From a virus, in IMG/VR virus record IMGVR_UViG_3300028376_000028, positions 1 to 27,188 of that record: a stretch of DNA of 27,188 nt. The stretch is one strand, 5' to 3'. The notes under the pieces were generated by a model that worked only from the letters and a program-made list of their open reading frames with translations, was not told where the DNA came from and did no database searches. A program made the translations under genes and the position numbers. Shown here piece by piece: positions 1-9,552 of this stretch (position 1 is its first letter; each line of letters starts with the position of its first letter).

Positions 1-51
1 CATGCCTTTGATTAGGCTGGGCGATACTAGTTTTCGGTGTTTAAGCGCCAT
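1..51 (-). CDS. Start of an unidentified protein (partial, runs off the window)
   Basis: Only the first 17 codons are inside the window: an ATG at 51-49 on the minus strand, then an open frame with a basic N-terminus (MALKHRKLV...). A GGGGGC ribosome binding site lies about 5 nt upstream, and the gene starts 11 nt after the preceding gene's stop. It continues the late tail-gene operon, so a further tail-tip, fibre or lysis protein is plausible. Too little is visible to assign a function. Confidence 0.6.
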   Translation of the reverse strand, partial: MALKHRKLVSPSLIKGM

Positions 52-62
52 TGAAGCCCCCT

Positions 63-413
63 TTAGTGAGTCACCGCGACAACATGGACAGCAGCATCAG
101 CCGTTAGGTGGATCTCGATATACGCACCATTAATGATGTTCATACGAACGGCGGTCTGAGAACCTGCTACGAGCGAATAGGTGCTGCTGCTGGTAGTCTC
201 ATGACTAAGCGGAGCGCCCTCATAGGGGTATTCGACGATGCTGAACGAGCCGGAGCCGTACCCGGCTGGAACGTCGAAAATGACCATCCCGGTATAGTGA
301 CCGGTGCAGTCGATAGAGTAGGTCTCCGACCCTGACCCGCTATGGGTTTTATCTAGGCTAGACTTGTCTGTTTTTACGAAGTTGTTGACTTTTACGCGGC
401 TAGCATCAGCCAT
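63..413 (-). CDS. Small beta-rich virion-associated hypothetical protein (116 aa)
   Basis: A 116-aa open frame starting at ATG 413, preceded by a strong GGAGGTCG ribosome binding site also seen at other structural genes here (5871, 11546). The protein is rich in Ser, Thr, Gly, Tyr and Val, has no signal peptide or membrane segment, and alternates polar and hydrophobic residues as beta-sandwich proteins do. It lies at the downstream end of the tail module after a LamG-like protein. I do not recognise the family. A small tail-tip or decoration protein is an inference from composition and position only. Confidence 0.75.
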   Translation of the reverse strand: MADASRVKVNNFVKTDKSSLDKTHSGSGSETYSIDCTGHYTGMVIFDVPAGYGSGSFSIVEYPYEGAPLSHETTSSSTYSLVAGSQTAVRMNIINGAYIEIHLTADAAVHVVAVTH

Positions 414-519
414 AATACGACCTCCGAATATGAGGGTTAGAAGCGCGATCGTGGTCGTTAGGTGTGGTAGGTATGGGGTGCGCTATGAGGGTTATTTACA
501 AGTAAAATATTGAGTTGAA

Positions 520-1788
520 TCAGTAGATCCCGTGTTGAGATCGACGCCACTGGATGAAGTGTTCCACTTGTCGACGCGTGAATGAGCCGGTGAGGACTGT
601 GGGCATTGCGAGTTCACCCATCCATTGGTTGTTGCTGACGTAATATTGACCGACATAGAACGGGTGATTTGCGTCAGCCAGCTCGTAACCACCGGGTGTG
701 ATTTCTACGTCAACTTGAACCCCGTCTTTGAAGAGCGTGAGAAGGCTTGTGCTCCGGTCCCACCAAAAGACGAGATCAATCCACGTATCGGAGGGGACTT
801 GTCCCGTTCCTACGGCGTCGGATATGTCGGAGCCGCTCCCGTTTGTTGTCTTCAGGTAAAAGACCAACCCCGAGCTATCGTGAGCTACAAAGAAAGCCCA
901 CGCAGACGCCCCCCTCTTGGTCAACGCATATCGAGCACCGGTCCCGGCTGCTGAATCGACCTTCACAGCCATAGCACCCAGCAACCCGGCAGGCTCTTCC
1001 AGATAGAAGGGGTCTGATCCCAGAGAGCTAGAGCCGTCAAAAGCGACAGAGTGGACATTGGTAGCCACCCCATCACGTACCATCGTTGGAGTCCCTTCTA
1101 TCGCCACAAGGTCAAGCTCAGCCCCGTCAACGTCCCAATCGTCCACGTCCTGACCATCGGCATAGGGATTGATGTATTCGGACCCGTATACCCAAAGTGA
1201 GTCTTTCTGATCATAAGCCGTGTTGGCATATCGAATCTCGTTAACCGCAACCTGCTTGATATCCCCCTGACCGGACCCGTTCTGAGCGTAACGACCCCTG
1301 AATTTGAGTAGATGCTCAGTGTTTTGGAAGGTCGGTACGCCCTCGAACAACACGAAGACGCTCTTCCACTCCCAAGAGGTGTCAAATGAGATGACGCTAG
1401 TACCCGTAGCACTAGACACCGGCTTTGCGTCGAAATCGCCACTATCTGCACGGTAAAGGCTGCATTCAAGATCCACGTCCCGACCGAACACCTGAAACTC
1501 TACGATGTACGCGCCGTCAGTCTGAGCGAGAGCGCCGATCTCTTTGCGTCTCGGACTCACCATCGGGTTGATTTGATCCAGATCCCGCCCCGCCCCGCTG
1601 TTTGCAGTGACGTAGCTCGTTGACGTGGTTGACCAAGAGAGATCTATGGTTCCCAGACAAGCCCCACTAGACGCCCAACCGTAGTTAATCGCCTGCATGA
1701 TCTTCGAGACCTTCGAGGACTCAATATCACGCTTGAACAAGAACTCATTTTGAGTCGGTTTGTTTGGCTTTTTTGGTAGCTCAATCAT
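520..1788 (-). CDS. Tail fibre / receptor-binding candidate with C-terminal LamG-like domain
   Basis: A 422-aa protein. The start at 1788 is preferred because its ATG overlaps the preceding TGA as ATGA and has GGGGA upstream; an in-frame ATG at 1803 would add five residues but has no ribosome binding site. The C-terminal half (about residues 230-410) reads like a concanavalin A-like/LamG domain: a strand containing VAFDG, a Trp-rich core (DTWIDLVFWWDRS), a LFKDGVQV hairpin, then FYVGQYY and the final GELAMPTVLTG strand typical of laminin-G-3 proteins. The N-terminal half is not recognised. In tailed phages such domains bind glycans, so a receptor-binding or tail-tip adhesin role is inferred. 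It sits in the tail-tip cluster downstream of the tape measure. Confidence 0.8.
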   Translation of the reverse strand: MIELPKKPNKPTQNEFLFKRDIESSKVSKIMQAINYGWASSGACLGTIDLSWSTTSTSYVTANSGAGRDLDQINPMVSPRRKEIGALAQTDGAYIVEFQVFGRDVDLECSLYRADSGDFDAKPVSSATGTSVISFDTSWEWKSVFVLFEGVPTFQNTEHLLKFRGRYAQNGSGQGDIKQVAVNEIRYANTAYDQKDSLWVYGSEYINPYADGQDVDDWDVDGAELDLVAIEGTPTMVRDGVATNVHSVAFDGSSSLGSDPFYLEEPAGLLGAMAVKVDSAAGTGARYALTKRGASAWAFFVAHDSSGLVFYLKTTNGSGSDISDAVGTGQVPSDTWIDLVFWWDRSTSLLTLFKDGVQVDVEITPGGYELADANHPFYVGQYYVSNNQWMGELAMPTVLTGSFTRRQVEHFIQWRRSQHGIY

Positions 1789-2591
1789 TGGCTGATTCCC
1801 CATGCACTGAACCCGACTAGAAAGACATTCATCAAGTCGTCATAGGGGATCGGGTTGTCTTCATCATCACTAGGCAGCTCACTAGCCCAAGCGTCTATGA
1901 AGACGGGCCGTCCCGTTAGGCCGGTGTCGTCGGAGTGATATGATTTCCAGCTCAGTTCTATTCGGATAGGCCGATCGAAATCGACCCCAGAGCCCGTCAG
2001 ATCGACGCTAATAGGCTTTATCGTTCCGATCCCATCATCCAGACCGGGGACGGTCATTCCCTCTCTGTAGACCAAACCACCGCCTCTGATGAAACCGTGA
2101 CCTACGACCCTATGAAAATGACTTGAAAGCAAGTTCGGACGATAGAACGCGAGAGGACTCACCAGCTCAGTAGCTGTAGCGACCACTTCCGGCGTTGAAG
2201 AGCCGTCTTGATACTGCGTCACTTCCGCATTCAAGACGAGGCCGCCTTCAATGACTCTTGTGTCCTCGAAGGTTTCATCTTCACGGCTGAAGGTATCGCC
2301 TCCATCATCTTCGTAGACGCCTGCATATTCACCGGCTATCTCGATCGAGGTTTCTTCACCTCTCAAGATTGCTGTAGTGGTGTATGTGTGTGCTAAGTTC
2401 CCTGAGTAATCCCAGCGTTTGCGATAGTGACGCTCTGTCCACACACCGAACAGAGGAAGATCGCCAGCGTGACCAAAGGCTAGGCAAATCTTACGCCGGA
2501 AAGCACTGTTGATGTCGTCAACCTGCTTTCCGGCTGACTCAGCTCGTGTCGGTTGTCTGGATCTGATTTCTAGATCGGTTACTGAACTCAT
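1785..2591 (-). CDS. Tail-tip region structural protein, function unknown (268 aa)
   Basis: A 268-aa protein starting at ATG 2591, whose ATGA overlaps the upstream stop. Its own stop overlaps the next start, so it is translationally coupled on both sides. It contains many acidic residues (for example EDDGGD and SDDEDNP) and mostly beta-type segments, with no membrane segment or signal. I do not recognise a family. Its place between a 309-aa tail-region protein and the LamG-like protein suggests a virion component of the tail tip. Confidence 0.8.
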   Translation of the reverse strand: MSSVTDLEIRSRQPTRAESAGKQVDDINSAFRRKICLAFGHAGDLPLFGVWTERHYRKRWDYSGNLAHTYTTTAILRGEETSIEIAGEYAGVYEDDGGDTFSREDETFEDTRVIEGGLVLNAEVTQYQDGSSTPEVVATATELVSPLAFYRPNLLSSHFHRVVGHGFIRGGGLVYREGMTVPGLDDGIGTIKPISVDLTGSGVDFDRPIRIELSWKSYHSDDTGLTGRPVFIDAWASELPSDDEDNPIPYDDLMNVFLVGFSAWGISQ

Positions 2592-3517
2592 TCGTACACC
2601 TCCCAGATCTCAATAGCTCGGATCTGAATATAAGGGACATGATATTTGTGAAGGCTGTTGATCTGAGAGGTATCCGCGAGTTGAGGGCTTACCGGCCAGA
2701 CGTACATAGCGCGATCACTAGACAAGTCTTGCTTTGCAACGTGATCAAACCATTGAACCACTTCGTGATCTTCATCCACCGTCAGATTAGGCGTCAGACA
2801 ACCGACACTTGCCGTGATCTCATTGGAGCCAGCAACCGGAGCATTCGTTGAAGACCCTTCGCTATAGAATCCGTTCTTATCAGCTTTTGCTCGATACGAT
2901 GTAATAGCGGCTCCCGTATCGATCTTCGCCCAAGTCACCCGACCGTCATCGATCTTCCCGTTTCCAATGATCGCGCCTTTGCTGAATTGCGATGCTGACC
3001 GTATTTCCATGACCAGAGGCGAATAGGTTCCCTCAACTAGCCCTCTCTCATGGATGTTGTATGAGCATGAGCCAAAGCCCCATTCAGCCGGGTCCACACC
3101 GTCTTGAAACGGTGCCACTGAGGAATACTCCCAAGGATCAATAGCCGCCTTTTGGTCTCCCAAGAGCCGTAGTCTGATCTGAACTCGATCGGAACCGGCC
3201 AGAACCCCGCCTTCAGGGTTTGCGTCCAACTCACCGTTGCTGACACGACAGTAAAGACGCGCCTCGAAGCCTTTGAGACCGGGGTTTACATACCACGGCA
3301 TACGCATGACGGCAGACCAGCCAGCCACACTCACAAAAGGTCTTTCATAATCCTGTTGAGCTACGTCATTGTTGTAGCTTTCAAGCGTCAACGTGGTGTG
3401 TGAGCCTCTATTGTTGGCAACCCATTGAGCGGAATCCTTCATCCGGTTCAAGAGGTGAGTAGAGTAGCTCTCATCAGCCCCGTAGAGGTCGCTATGTGTG
3501 TGCTTGAAGTCAGCCAT
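2588..3517 (-). CDS. Tail-tip region structural protein, function unknown (309 aa)
   Basis: A 309-aa protein starting at ATG 3517, 11 nt downstream of the preceding tail gene. An AAGG lies upstream at slightly long spacing. The N-terminus (MADFKHTHSDLYG...) is followed by beta-rich sequence with conserved-looking Trp/Tyr clusters. It shares style with its neighbours: both this protein and the LamG-like one carry an internal portion resembling a jelly-roll, but I cannot name a domain. It ends in an ATGA overlap with the next gene. Likely a minor tail or baseplate protein by position. Confidence 0.8.
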   Translation of the reverse strand: MADFKHTHSDLYGADESYSTHLLNRMKDSAQWVANNRGSHTTLTLESYNNDVAQQDYERPFVSVAGWSAVMRMPWYVNPGLKGFEARLYCRVSNGELDANPEGGVLAGSDRVQIRLRLLGDQKAAIDPWEYSSVAPFQDGVDPAEWGFGSCSYNIHERGLVEGTYSPLVMEIRSASQFSKGAIIGNGKIDDGRVTWAKIDTGAAITSYRAKADKNGFYSEGSSTNAPVAGSNEITASVGCLTPNLTVDEDHEVVQWFDHVAKQDLSSDRAMYVWPVSPQLADTSQINSLHKYHVPYIQIRAIEIWEVYE

Positions 3518-3528
3518 CTATGAGCCTT

Positions 3529-5871
3529 TTACGAGTAAATATCTGCGTCTTGAGCGGGTGATCCCAGATGACCACCGGCATCAGCAAGGAAGGCATAGAG
3601 ACGGTTTGAGACGTTGGGATCATCGTACTCACTGGACCCAGCCCAACCGCTGTTTGAGTAGCTATCAACGTCTTTGAGGACGATGTAGAGGTCATCACTT
3701 GAAGCGATCGCCTCCCCCATCGTGTTGGAGAGATCGAGAGTCCAAGATCCGCCGCCTCCCGAGTCATTCACATTGAGAACAGATAGATTACCGGAATAGG
3801 CGTACCACTGCCGCCCCGTGGTGGTGACGATTTTGACGTCATCACCGGCTAGGAATCCGCTAAGACCGTCCCGATCTGGAAGAGTCTGAGAGATCTCGAT
3901 CGAGATGGTTCCGGCTGAGTAGGATTGGATCTTTGCAGCCGGAGCTACGAGACGGGGGACGCCTCCAAGATTCCAGTTGGAGAGTAGAACCCTACACACC
4001 ACGTCGTTGGTCTTGGGGTCGACGGTGCGACCTATCAGAAGTCCAATGAAGGTGATCTCTTCTTCGTCTGGCTTCTTACGTGAGCCGTCTGGCATCAAGA
4101 GACCGTCTTTGGGACCACCTTTGAGCTTCACCCAATTGAGCAGACCGGGGAGCTTCTCAGATCCTCCAACGCTCTCTAAGGGAACCTCGCATGTGAGGAT
4201 GGGAGGGTTATCTTTGCGTCTCTCAAGGTCGTTCGTCAGCTCCACATAGAGCCCACCTGAGTTACCTCTAGCGTCCATCTTGTCGCGATACCGATGAGTG
4301 ACCTCGTGTGGGCTCTGCCCGGCCATCTGGTCACTCTGAAAGCCGCTTGTATTGACTACTTTGATCCGGTCCGGTTCTTCACCGGCATCGTGACCACCAA
4401 TGGTAGCCTTGAGAGTCGAGCTGTAGTTATCGAGCCGGTAATCTAAGGGAATCTTGGTAGGGTTGAGGGTGACGTAGGAACTGTTAGCAGCGAGGCTAGC
4501 AGCATCGTCGATCTGGTAGGTGCTCCGTTGCACCAGACCAGTTTTCCCACCCTCTACAGGTACGGGATAGAAGCCGTTTGGAACCAGAAGATCTAGAATC
4601 ACGTCTTCAAAGGTATATGATCCGTCCCAGCCCAGCATGATCCGATCAATTGAACCGGGGATCTGGTCGATAGCGTTGAGCCAAGAGGCTGCATCTAGGC
4701 GATCCGCTGGGATACCTAGCCCCCAAGATCTACCCAGCACGTCAAACGTCTTGGTTGAGCTGTCAGAGGGGTCTACGAGGTTGTTATCTCCGTCCCCACT
4801 GGAGAGCATCAGAGCCAGCGCTATAGAAGCCGGTTTAGCCTCCGTATCGGATACGCCGTAGACGCCCTCAAAATCGTTTACAACGTCCCCATCACGCGCG
4901 ATTCGTGACCATCCACAGAAGAGGGTCACTTGTTCGTCAGAGTCCACGTCTTCGGACACCACCGAACCATTATCATCGTCTACGTCAGTGGACGTGTTGA
5001 ACCGAGCTGCTGCATTGACGTTCAGATAGCCGTCTTTCTTACTGGCTACAGCAGCTACGTCCCCGATCCTGACGTTGCATCTGTCAGTATCCGAATTGAC
5101 GTAGGTAGGCTCACTAGAACCGAAGTTGATCCGACCCTCTATCCAGTTGTTGGAGGTCCACTCTAACGGATGGTCTGAGAAAGCAACTGTTTCACCGCCC
5201 TCCGACCCGATAAGAGCCGCCATTTCCTGACCGGCTGAGATGATGATCTCGGTTTGCTGTTGGTTCGTGCTCAGACCATCAATGAAGCCTTCCCAAATCG
5301 TGGTTGGACCCGTCTCCCCCTTGAGGTCAAAGGATACCAGCTCGACCCCCCTACGTTTCATGTAGGGCGGCTGTGTATAAACCCCCTCTCCGATGCCATA
5401 AGTTCCAGCCGGTGAACCTGCTACGCCCCGCTCAACGGTACAGGTGTAGACGCCTCCCGAATTCGTGGACGATTGGACATAGATCGTCTCATTTCTGATA
5501 TAGAGATAGTCACCGGCTGAGATAGCCTCTGAGGACTTGATCTCAATGGAAGTCTGAGCGGTTGTCGTGACCTCTGCGTCAATCGTTGCGTCAGGTTCAC
5601 CTTGCAGACCGGCGTTACCTAGAACGCGCTTACAGATGCTCTGCGTAGCCGATAGAGCAAAGCTGAAAGCGGATACGTCTAAGCGACCCGTTTCGAGATC
5701 CACACTCTCATCAAGTGAGGCGGGGATCTCAGTTAATGCACGTTCACAGCCGTAACCAGTTGCAAGCGAAGAGGGGTCATATCCGTAGTGAAACAGAGCA
5801 CCCTCAGACTTGTATGAGTCAAGGTGAGGAATCCCCTGAATTCTGATACCTAATGAGCGGTTCTTAGCCAT
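3529..5871 (-). CDS. Large tail-tip / baseplate hub-like protein (Tal-like, 780 aa)
   Basis: A 780-aa protein starting at ATG 5871 in a TAATG overlap with the upstream stop, with a GGGGAGGTCG ribosome binding site. It is the largest protein downstream of the tape measure. In siphoviruses the order is tape measure, distal tail protein, then tail-associated (Tal/hub) protein. Residues around 120-150 contain IYVQSSTNSGG and a CTVERGVAGS segment, a phrase style common in phage tail hub proteins. Around residues 450-620 is a hub-like region with RDKMDARGN. No lysozyme or peptidase active site was seen. The hub assignment rests on size, order and partial resemblance. Confidence 0.7.
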   Translation of the reverse strand: MAKNRSLGIRIQGIPHLDSYKSEGALFHYGYDPSSLATGYGCERALTEIPASLDESVDLETGRLDVSAFSFALSATQSICKRVLGNAGLQGEPDATIDAEVTTTAQTSIEIKSSEAISAGDYLYIRNETIYVQSSTNSGGVYTCTVERGVAGSPAGTYGIGEGVYTQPPYMKRRGVELVSFDLKGETGPTTIWEGFIDGLSTNQQQTEIIISAGQEMAALIGSEGGETVAFSDHPLEWTSNNWIEGRINFGSSEPTYVNSDTDRCNVRIGDVAAVASKKDGYLNVNAAARFNTSTDVDDDNGSVVSEDVDSDEQVTLFCGWSRIARDGDVVNDFEGVYGVSDTEAKPASIALALMLSSGDGDNNLVDPSDSSTKTFDVLGRSWGLGIPADRLDAASWLNAIDQIPGSIDRIMLGWDGSYTFEDVILDLLVPNGFYPVPVEGGKTGLVQRSTYQIDDAASLAANSSYVTLNPTKIPLDYRLDNYSSTLKATIGGHDAGEEPDRIKVVNTSGFQSDQMAGQSPHEVTHRYRDKMDARGNSGGLYVELTNDLERRKDNPPILTCEVPLESVGGSEKLPGLLNWVKLKGGPKDGLLMPDGSRKKPDEEEITFIGLLIGRTVDPKTNDVVCRVLLSNWNLGGVPRLVAPAAKIQSYSAGTISIEISQTLPDRDGLSGFLAGDDVKIVTTTGRQWYAYSGNLSVLNVNDSGGGGSWTLDLSNTMGEAIASSDDLYIVLKDVDSYSNSGWAGSSEYDDPNVSNRLYAFLADAGGHLGSPAQDADIYS

Positions 5872-6785
5872 TACGACCTCCCCGACTTCTTGTAATTCGC
5901 TAGGCCGTCAACATCGGGATGATCTGAGGGTAGACGCTGCATGGTCAGCTCAAGATCATAGCTTCTGACACCTGAATCTGTCTCTGTGATCGAGGCTCTC
6001 GATTCTTCGGCGTACTTCGAGCCTTTGGGCGACCATAAGACCTCCCAATCTTGGTCTAGACTGAGGCTGGTAGGCTGACCGTGGACCATGATGACATCAG
6101 CTTCGTAGTCCGAGATCCCGTGTTCCCAAAGATCATGCCAGTAGTTGCCATGATCCCCGGTCGCTAGCTTAGCTGATGACGCAAACGAGGAGTCATCGTT
6201 GGTGTTGGGGTATACGTGACCTTCTGGGACTTCACGGAACCGAATAAGGCGGTATTCATCGTCGCCCCATCTCTGGTTGACGACGTGATCCCTACGGCCA
6301 TTGTTTCTGTACTGCTCTTTAGCGGCATAGAAGTCGATCTTGGGGATCGCAAAACCCATTGGTCTAGGTGACTGCCAGACGCCATAACGGGAGAAGTCCG
6401 AGACGACTTCATCACCAAAGGATGTAAGGTGATCGCCAGTGTTGGCGTTGAAGCCTACAAGCCGGTAATCAAAGTCACCGAAATCAGTCCGCCAGCCATA
6501 CTCACCAGCCCCCCCAGCCCCACCGGTGCCAACCGTGGTGATACCGGCTTTATCGAACTCGTCTGACTGGATAGGCAGATCACAAGAGAAGCTGTAAGAC
6601 CCATTCACTTCGGCGTTGATAGCCGATTCTAGAGCGTCATAGAGGCTAGGCCATTTGGTCGACACCTGACCCCGATAGGCGTAGTAAGTCCCCGGTGTGA
6701 GGGTGACACCGAAGCCAATTCCGGCTTGCCGGAAGACTGCCGTATTGTTGTCAGCCGTGATTTCGATTGGATACAAAAAATACAT
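5871..6785 (-). CDS. Tail protein, probable distal-tail-like component (304 aa)
   Basis: The start is placed at ATG 6785, overlapping the tape-measure stop as TGATG, with GGGGGA about 6 nt upstream; a GTG at 6788 would add one residue. The N-terminal region (MYFLYPIEITADN, then TPGTYYAYRG) and the glycine-rich GTGGAGGAGEYGWRTD segment look beta-structured. It lies directly after the tape measure, the usual position of the distal tail (Dit) protein, and before a 780-aa hub-like protein. The Dit role is inferred from synteny; no diagnostic motif was recognised. Confidence 0.75.
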   Translation of the reverse strand: MYFLYPIEITADNNTAVFRQAGIGFGVTLTPGTYYAYRGQVSTKWPSLYDALESAINAEVNGSYSFSCDLPIQSDEFDKAGITTVGTGGAGGAGEYGWRTDFGDFDYRLVGFNANTGDHLTSFGDEVVSDFSRYGVWQSPRPMGFAIPKIDFYAAKEQYRNNGRRDHVVNQRWGDDEYRLIRFREVPEGHVYPNTNDDSSFASSAKLATGDHGNYWHDLWEHGISDYEADVIMVHGQPTSLSLDQDWEVLWSPKGSKYAEESRASITETDSGVRSYDLELTMQRLPSDHPDVDGLANYKKSGRS

Positions 6786-9532
6786 CACTGTCCCCCGACT
6801 CTATAGCGGTCTGACTGGTTGAGAACGTCTCTGGCTCTACGGCTTGAGGTGGGATCACGTTCAAGAAGCGTTGCGCCTCTGAAATCGTTGATAACCGTCG
6901 TTGATCTCTGTTCGTTCTGAGACTCCCTGAGAGCTTCGAGAAAGGCTTTCTTGTTAGCGGCTACGGCTTTGTTCATATCGGGCATACGGGGAGCTTGAGA
7001 GCCCCCAGACGATCCACCAGAGACACCACCTCCAGAAGCACCGGACCCGGCAGATCCAGCCCCTCCAGCTACAGCCCCATACATGCCTGCAGCCGTCGTA
7101 TGTTTGACCGCAGCCGCATAGAAGGCGGGGTTTTGTGTGGTGAGAGCTAGACCCCATGCACCGGCAGCAGCAGCCGCCTCGAATCCTGCCTTGATCCCCG
7201 CTTGCTCTTTGACGGTATCGCCAAGAAGACCAGCCGCAGCCCCACCGGCAGCGGATACAGCTTCAAGACCCGCTTGGGTTGCATCCGTGGCGTTGGAGAA
7301 GTCCCACTGTTTCGAGGCTAGATCGCTAAGAGCCGTACCTAGCTGACCACCTGCATCAGAGAGGTCGCCAAAAGCATTGATCTTCTCTTGGAGTAGCTTG
7401 AGGTTCTCTTGTTCAAGCTCTTTTTGCTCCTTGAGTTGCTCGATTCTGCGCTTTGCAAACTCCCCCTCAACTTCAGAGAGCTTCTGGATCTTCTCTTCGT
7501 ATCCAGCCCCTACCTCAGACGACAGAGAACCAAGCATTCCGGCAGTATTTCCGGCTGCGCTCGAGATTCCGCCCGAGATCGTGGAGATGGTCTGGTTTCG
7601 TTGCTTGGTTTTGAGGTCTAGGAGCTTTCGCTCAGTATCTAGCTCAATCATCTTTTCAGCGTTCTTCCGCTGGGTTGCGGATAGCGCCTTTTGATCGAGT
7701 TCGATGAACCTACGGGTAGCATCGAGCCTGATTCGCTCTTCTCCGTTGACCGCCCTAGCGTTCTCTAGTCGGAGGTCTGAGAGCTTGTCCTCTACAGCCC
7801 ACTTCTTGAGCTGAGCTTCTACGTCATTCCCCTTACGTGCATCAACTTCGGCTCTAGCGTCTTTGAGAGCGTCCTTCCGTGCCTTTGCATCACGCTCCCG
7901 CAGCTCCGCTAGCTTTTCGTTCCTCTTGATCTTCGCAACTTCAACCCGGGCAGCCGCTTCGGCGTCTGACTTTGCGGTCTTCCTGATCTCCGCCTTTTGT
8001 TGCTCAAACTCGATTTCAATGCGGTCTTTTTCGGTTTTAGCCTGAGCTAGTGCTAGAGAATCCTTGGCGTCTTGGAGAGCCTCTCTACGTGCCTGAGCTT
8101 TCTTCTTATCTGCGTCAGCGCTGGACGATGGTTCAGGCGCTTCTTTAGCAGCCTCTTTACGTGCCTTTTCACCCTCTTCACGGTTGGCTAGGAGACCCTC
8201 ACGGATCTCAGAAGTAGTGGTCTTCAATCGGCGTTGAGACTCTTCGAGATCGTCAGTAGCCTTCTTGAGATCTTCAACGGCAGTCTGAGCCTCTGCGCTA
8301 TCCTGACCATAGTCCCGCATAGCTTCGGCAGCTTTGTACTGTAGATCCACCTGTTTGGCTGATACGGCGTTGAAGTCCTTGATCTCACGGGAGACTTCAC
8401 CCGTCGACTCACGAACCGCTGAGACGCTATCGTTGTAGAGTTCTGCTTGACGTGCACCCACGTCCCACATTGCGCGTATCTGACCGATGATAGGCGTCTG
8501 ATAGCTATCGAGCTTTTGATATTCAGCTTCCCTATCAGAGAGGGCTTTTTTCTCGGTTTCTAAAGCCCCCGTCATGCGTAGGAGAGCCTCAGACATTTCG
8601 ACGGTTCCACCTGCAGCCCGTCCCAGATCCTTCACGAGGCCATCTAGACCACCGTTGTTCACCCACGTCTCAATTCGACGAAGCATCTCGTGAGTGTTCT
8701 CTAGAGCGCTCACCATCTGCTCGTTCTTGGTGATGCTCTCACCAAACGCCTGTTGAATATCCCCCTGAGCGTCTTCAACGTTCTTTAGGGCTCTGAGATA
8801 CGGATCAATCTTGGTGGAAGCGCCTCCGATACGGTCGGAGAACGTATTTTGAACAGCCGCAGCCCTTTCCGTAGCGTCTTCAATCGAGTCGAGCGCCTTC
8901 ACCTGATCCGTGGTGAGGCCGATCATTCGAGCGATTCGAGGTGACAACTCACCATTCAGAGCACGTGCGTACTGTTGAGCCGCCTTCTCTGCTGACTGCC
9001 CCGTGACCTCCGCAATATCAGCGATTAGCTCTAAATCTTTGGCAGTGGCTTTAGCCCCTTCTGTAGCCGTCAAAAACGAACCGGCCATCGTTGCTAGTTG
9101 CTCGTCACCGAACATGGTCGACGTAGCTAGATCAGCGATGGTTGGCTGTAGGTTCTGGAACGCCTGATCAACGTCTCTCGCATTCGTGTAGACCGTTCTG
9201 AGACCGACCTTTAGACGCCGGTTGGCTTCATCTTGCTCTCTGAATGCTTCTACTGAGGCATCTACGACCTTCTTGACCGTCTTGAACGCTTTTACATAGG
9301 CGTATGCTTGAGCCACACCAGCCGCTAGAGCACCAGCGATAGGTAGAGCCGCCTTTTTCAGACCACCCATTGCACCACTGAGGCTCTTTGTCTGAGTCGC
9401 AGTCCGAGAAGACTGCTCCCCCGTCTCTCGAACGCTCTTAGAGGTCCTCTCAAAGCCCTTCTGAACCCGTTTTAGATTCTTGGTGGCTTTGTCTTTGACC
9501 TCGTATGTTACGCCAACTTTTTCGCTCGCCAT
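6785..9532 (-). CDS. Tail tape measure protein (915 aa)
   Basis: A 915-aa protein with the hallmarks of a phage tape measure: a basic coiled-coil N-terminus (KATKNLKRVQKGFERTSKS), a conserved N-proximal region about residues 130-235 (MFGDEQLATMAGSFLTAT, then ALNGELSPRIARMIG), a long Lys/Glu/Arg/Ala-rich coiled coil about 380-690, and an Ala/Gly-rich hydrophobic part about 700-850 that may be membrane-active during DNA entry. It sits immediately after the frameshifted chaperone pair, the standard order. Tape-measure length scales with tail length; 915 aa would suggest a tail of roughly 130-140 nm by the usual 0.15 nm per residue rule. The start at 9532 has only a weak GAG upstream. Confidence 0.93.
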   Translation of the reverse strand: MASEKVGVTYEVKDKATKNLKRVQKGFERTSKSVRETGEQSSRTATQTKSLSGAMGGLKKAALPIAGALAAGVAQAYAYVKAFKTVKKVVDASVEAFREQDEANRRLKVGLRTVYTNARDVDQAFQNLQPTIADLATSTMFGDEQLATMAGSFLTATEGAKATAKDLELIADIAEVTGQSAEKAAQQYARALNGELSPRIARMIGLTTDQVKALDSIEDATERAAAVQNTFSDRIGGASTKIDPYLRALKNVEDAQGDIQQAFGESITKNEQMVSALENTHEMLRRIETWVNNGGLDGLVKDLGRAAGGTVEMSEALLRMTGALETEKKALSDREAEYQKLDSYQTPIIGQIRAMWDVGARQAELYNDSVSAVRESTGEVSREIKDFNAVSAKQVDLQYKAAEAMRDYGQDSAEAQTAVEDLKKATDDLEESQRRLKTTTSEIREGLLANREEGEKARKEAAKEAPEPSSSADADKKKAQARREALQDAKDSLALAQAKTEKDRIEIEFEQQKAEIRKTAKSDAEAAARVEVAKIKRNEKLAELRERDAKARKDALKDARAEVDARKGNDVEAQLKKWAVEDKLSDLRLENARAVNGEERIRLDATRRFIELDQKALSATQRKNAEKMIELDTERKLLDLKTKQRNQTISTISGGISSAAGNTAGMLGSLSSEVGAGYEEKIQKLSEVEGEFAKRRIEQLKEQKELEQENLKLLQEKINAFGDLSDAGGQLGTALSDLASKQWDFSNATDATQAGLEAVSAAGGAAAGLLGDTVKEQAGIKAGFEAAAAAGAWGLALTTQNPAFYAAAVKHTTAAGMYGAVAGGAGSAGSGASGGGVSGGSSGGSQAPRMPDMNKAVAANKKAFLEALRESQNEQRSTTVINDFRGATLLERDPTSSRRARDVLNQSDRYRVGGQ

Positions 9533-9552
9533 GATGCGACTCGGTTAGGGGG

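Noticed and set aside
414-519. A terminator or promoter between the LamG-like gene and the 116-aa gene
   Set aside because: There is a short repeated AACCCTCATA but no stem with a U-tract and no copy of the 32-bp element.
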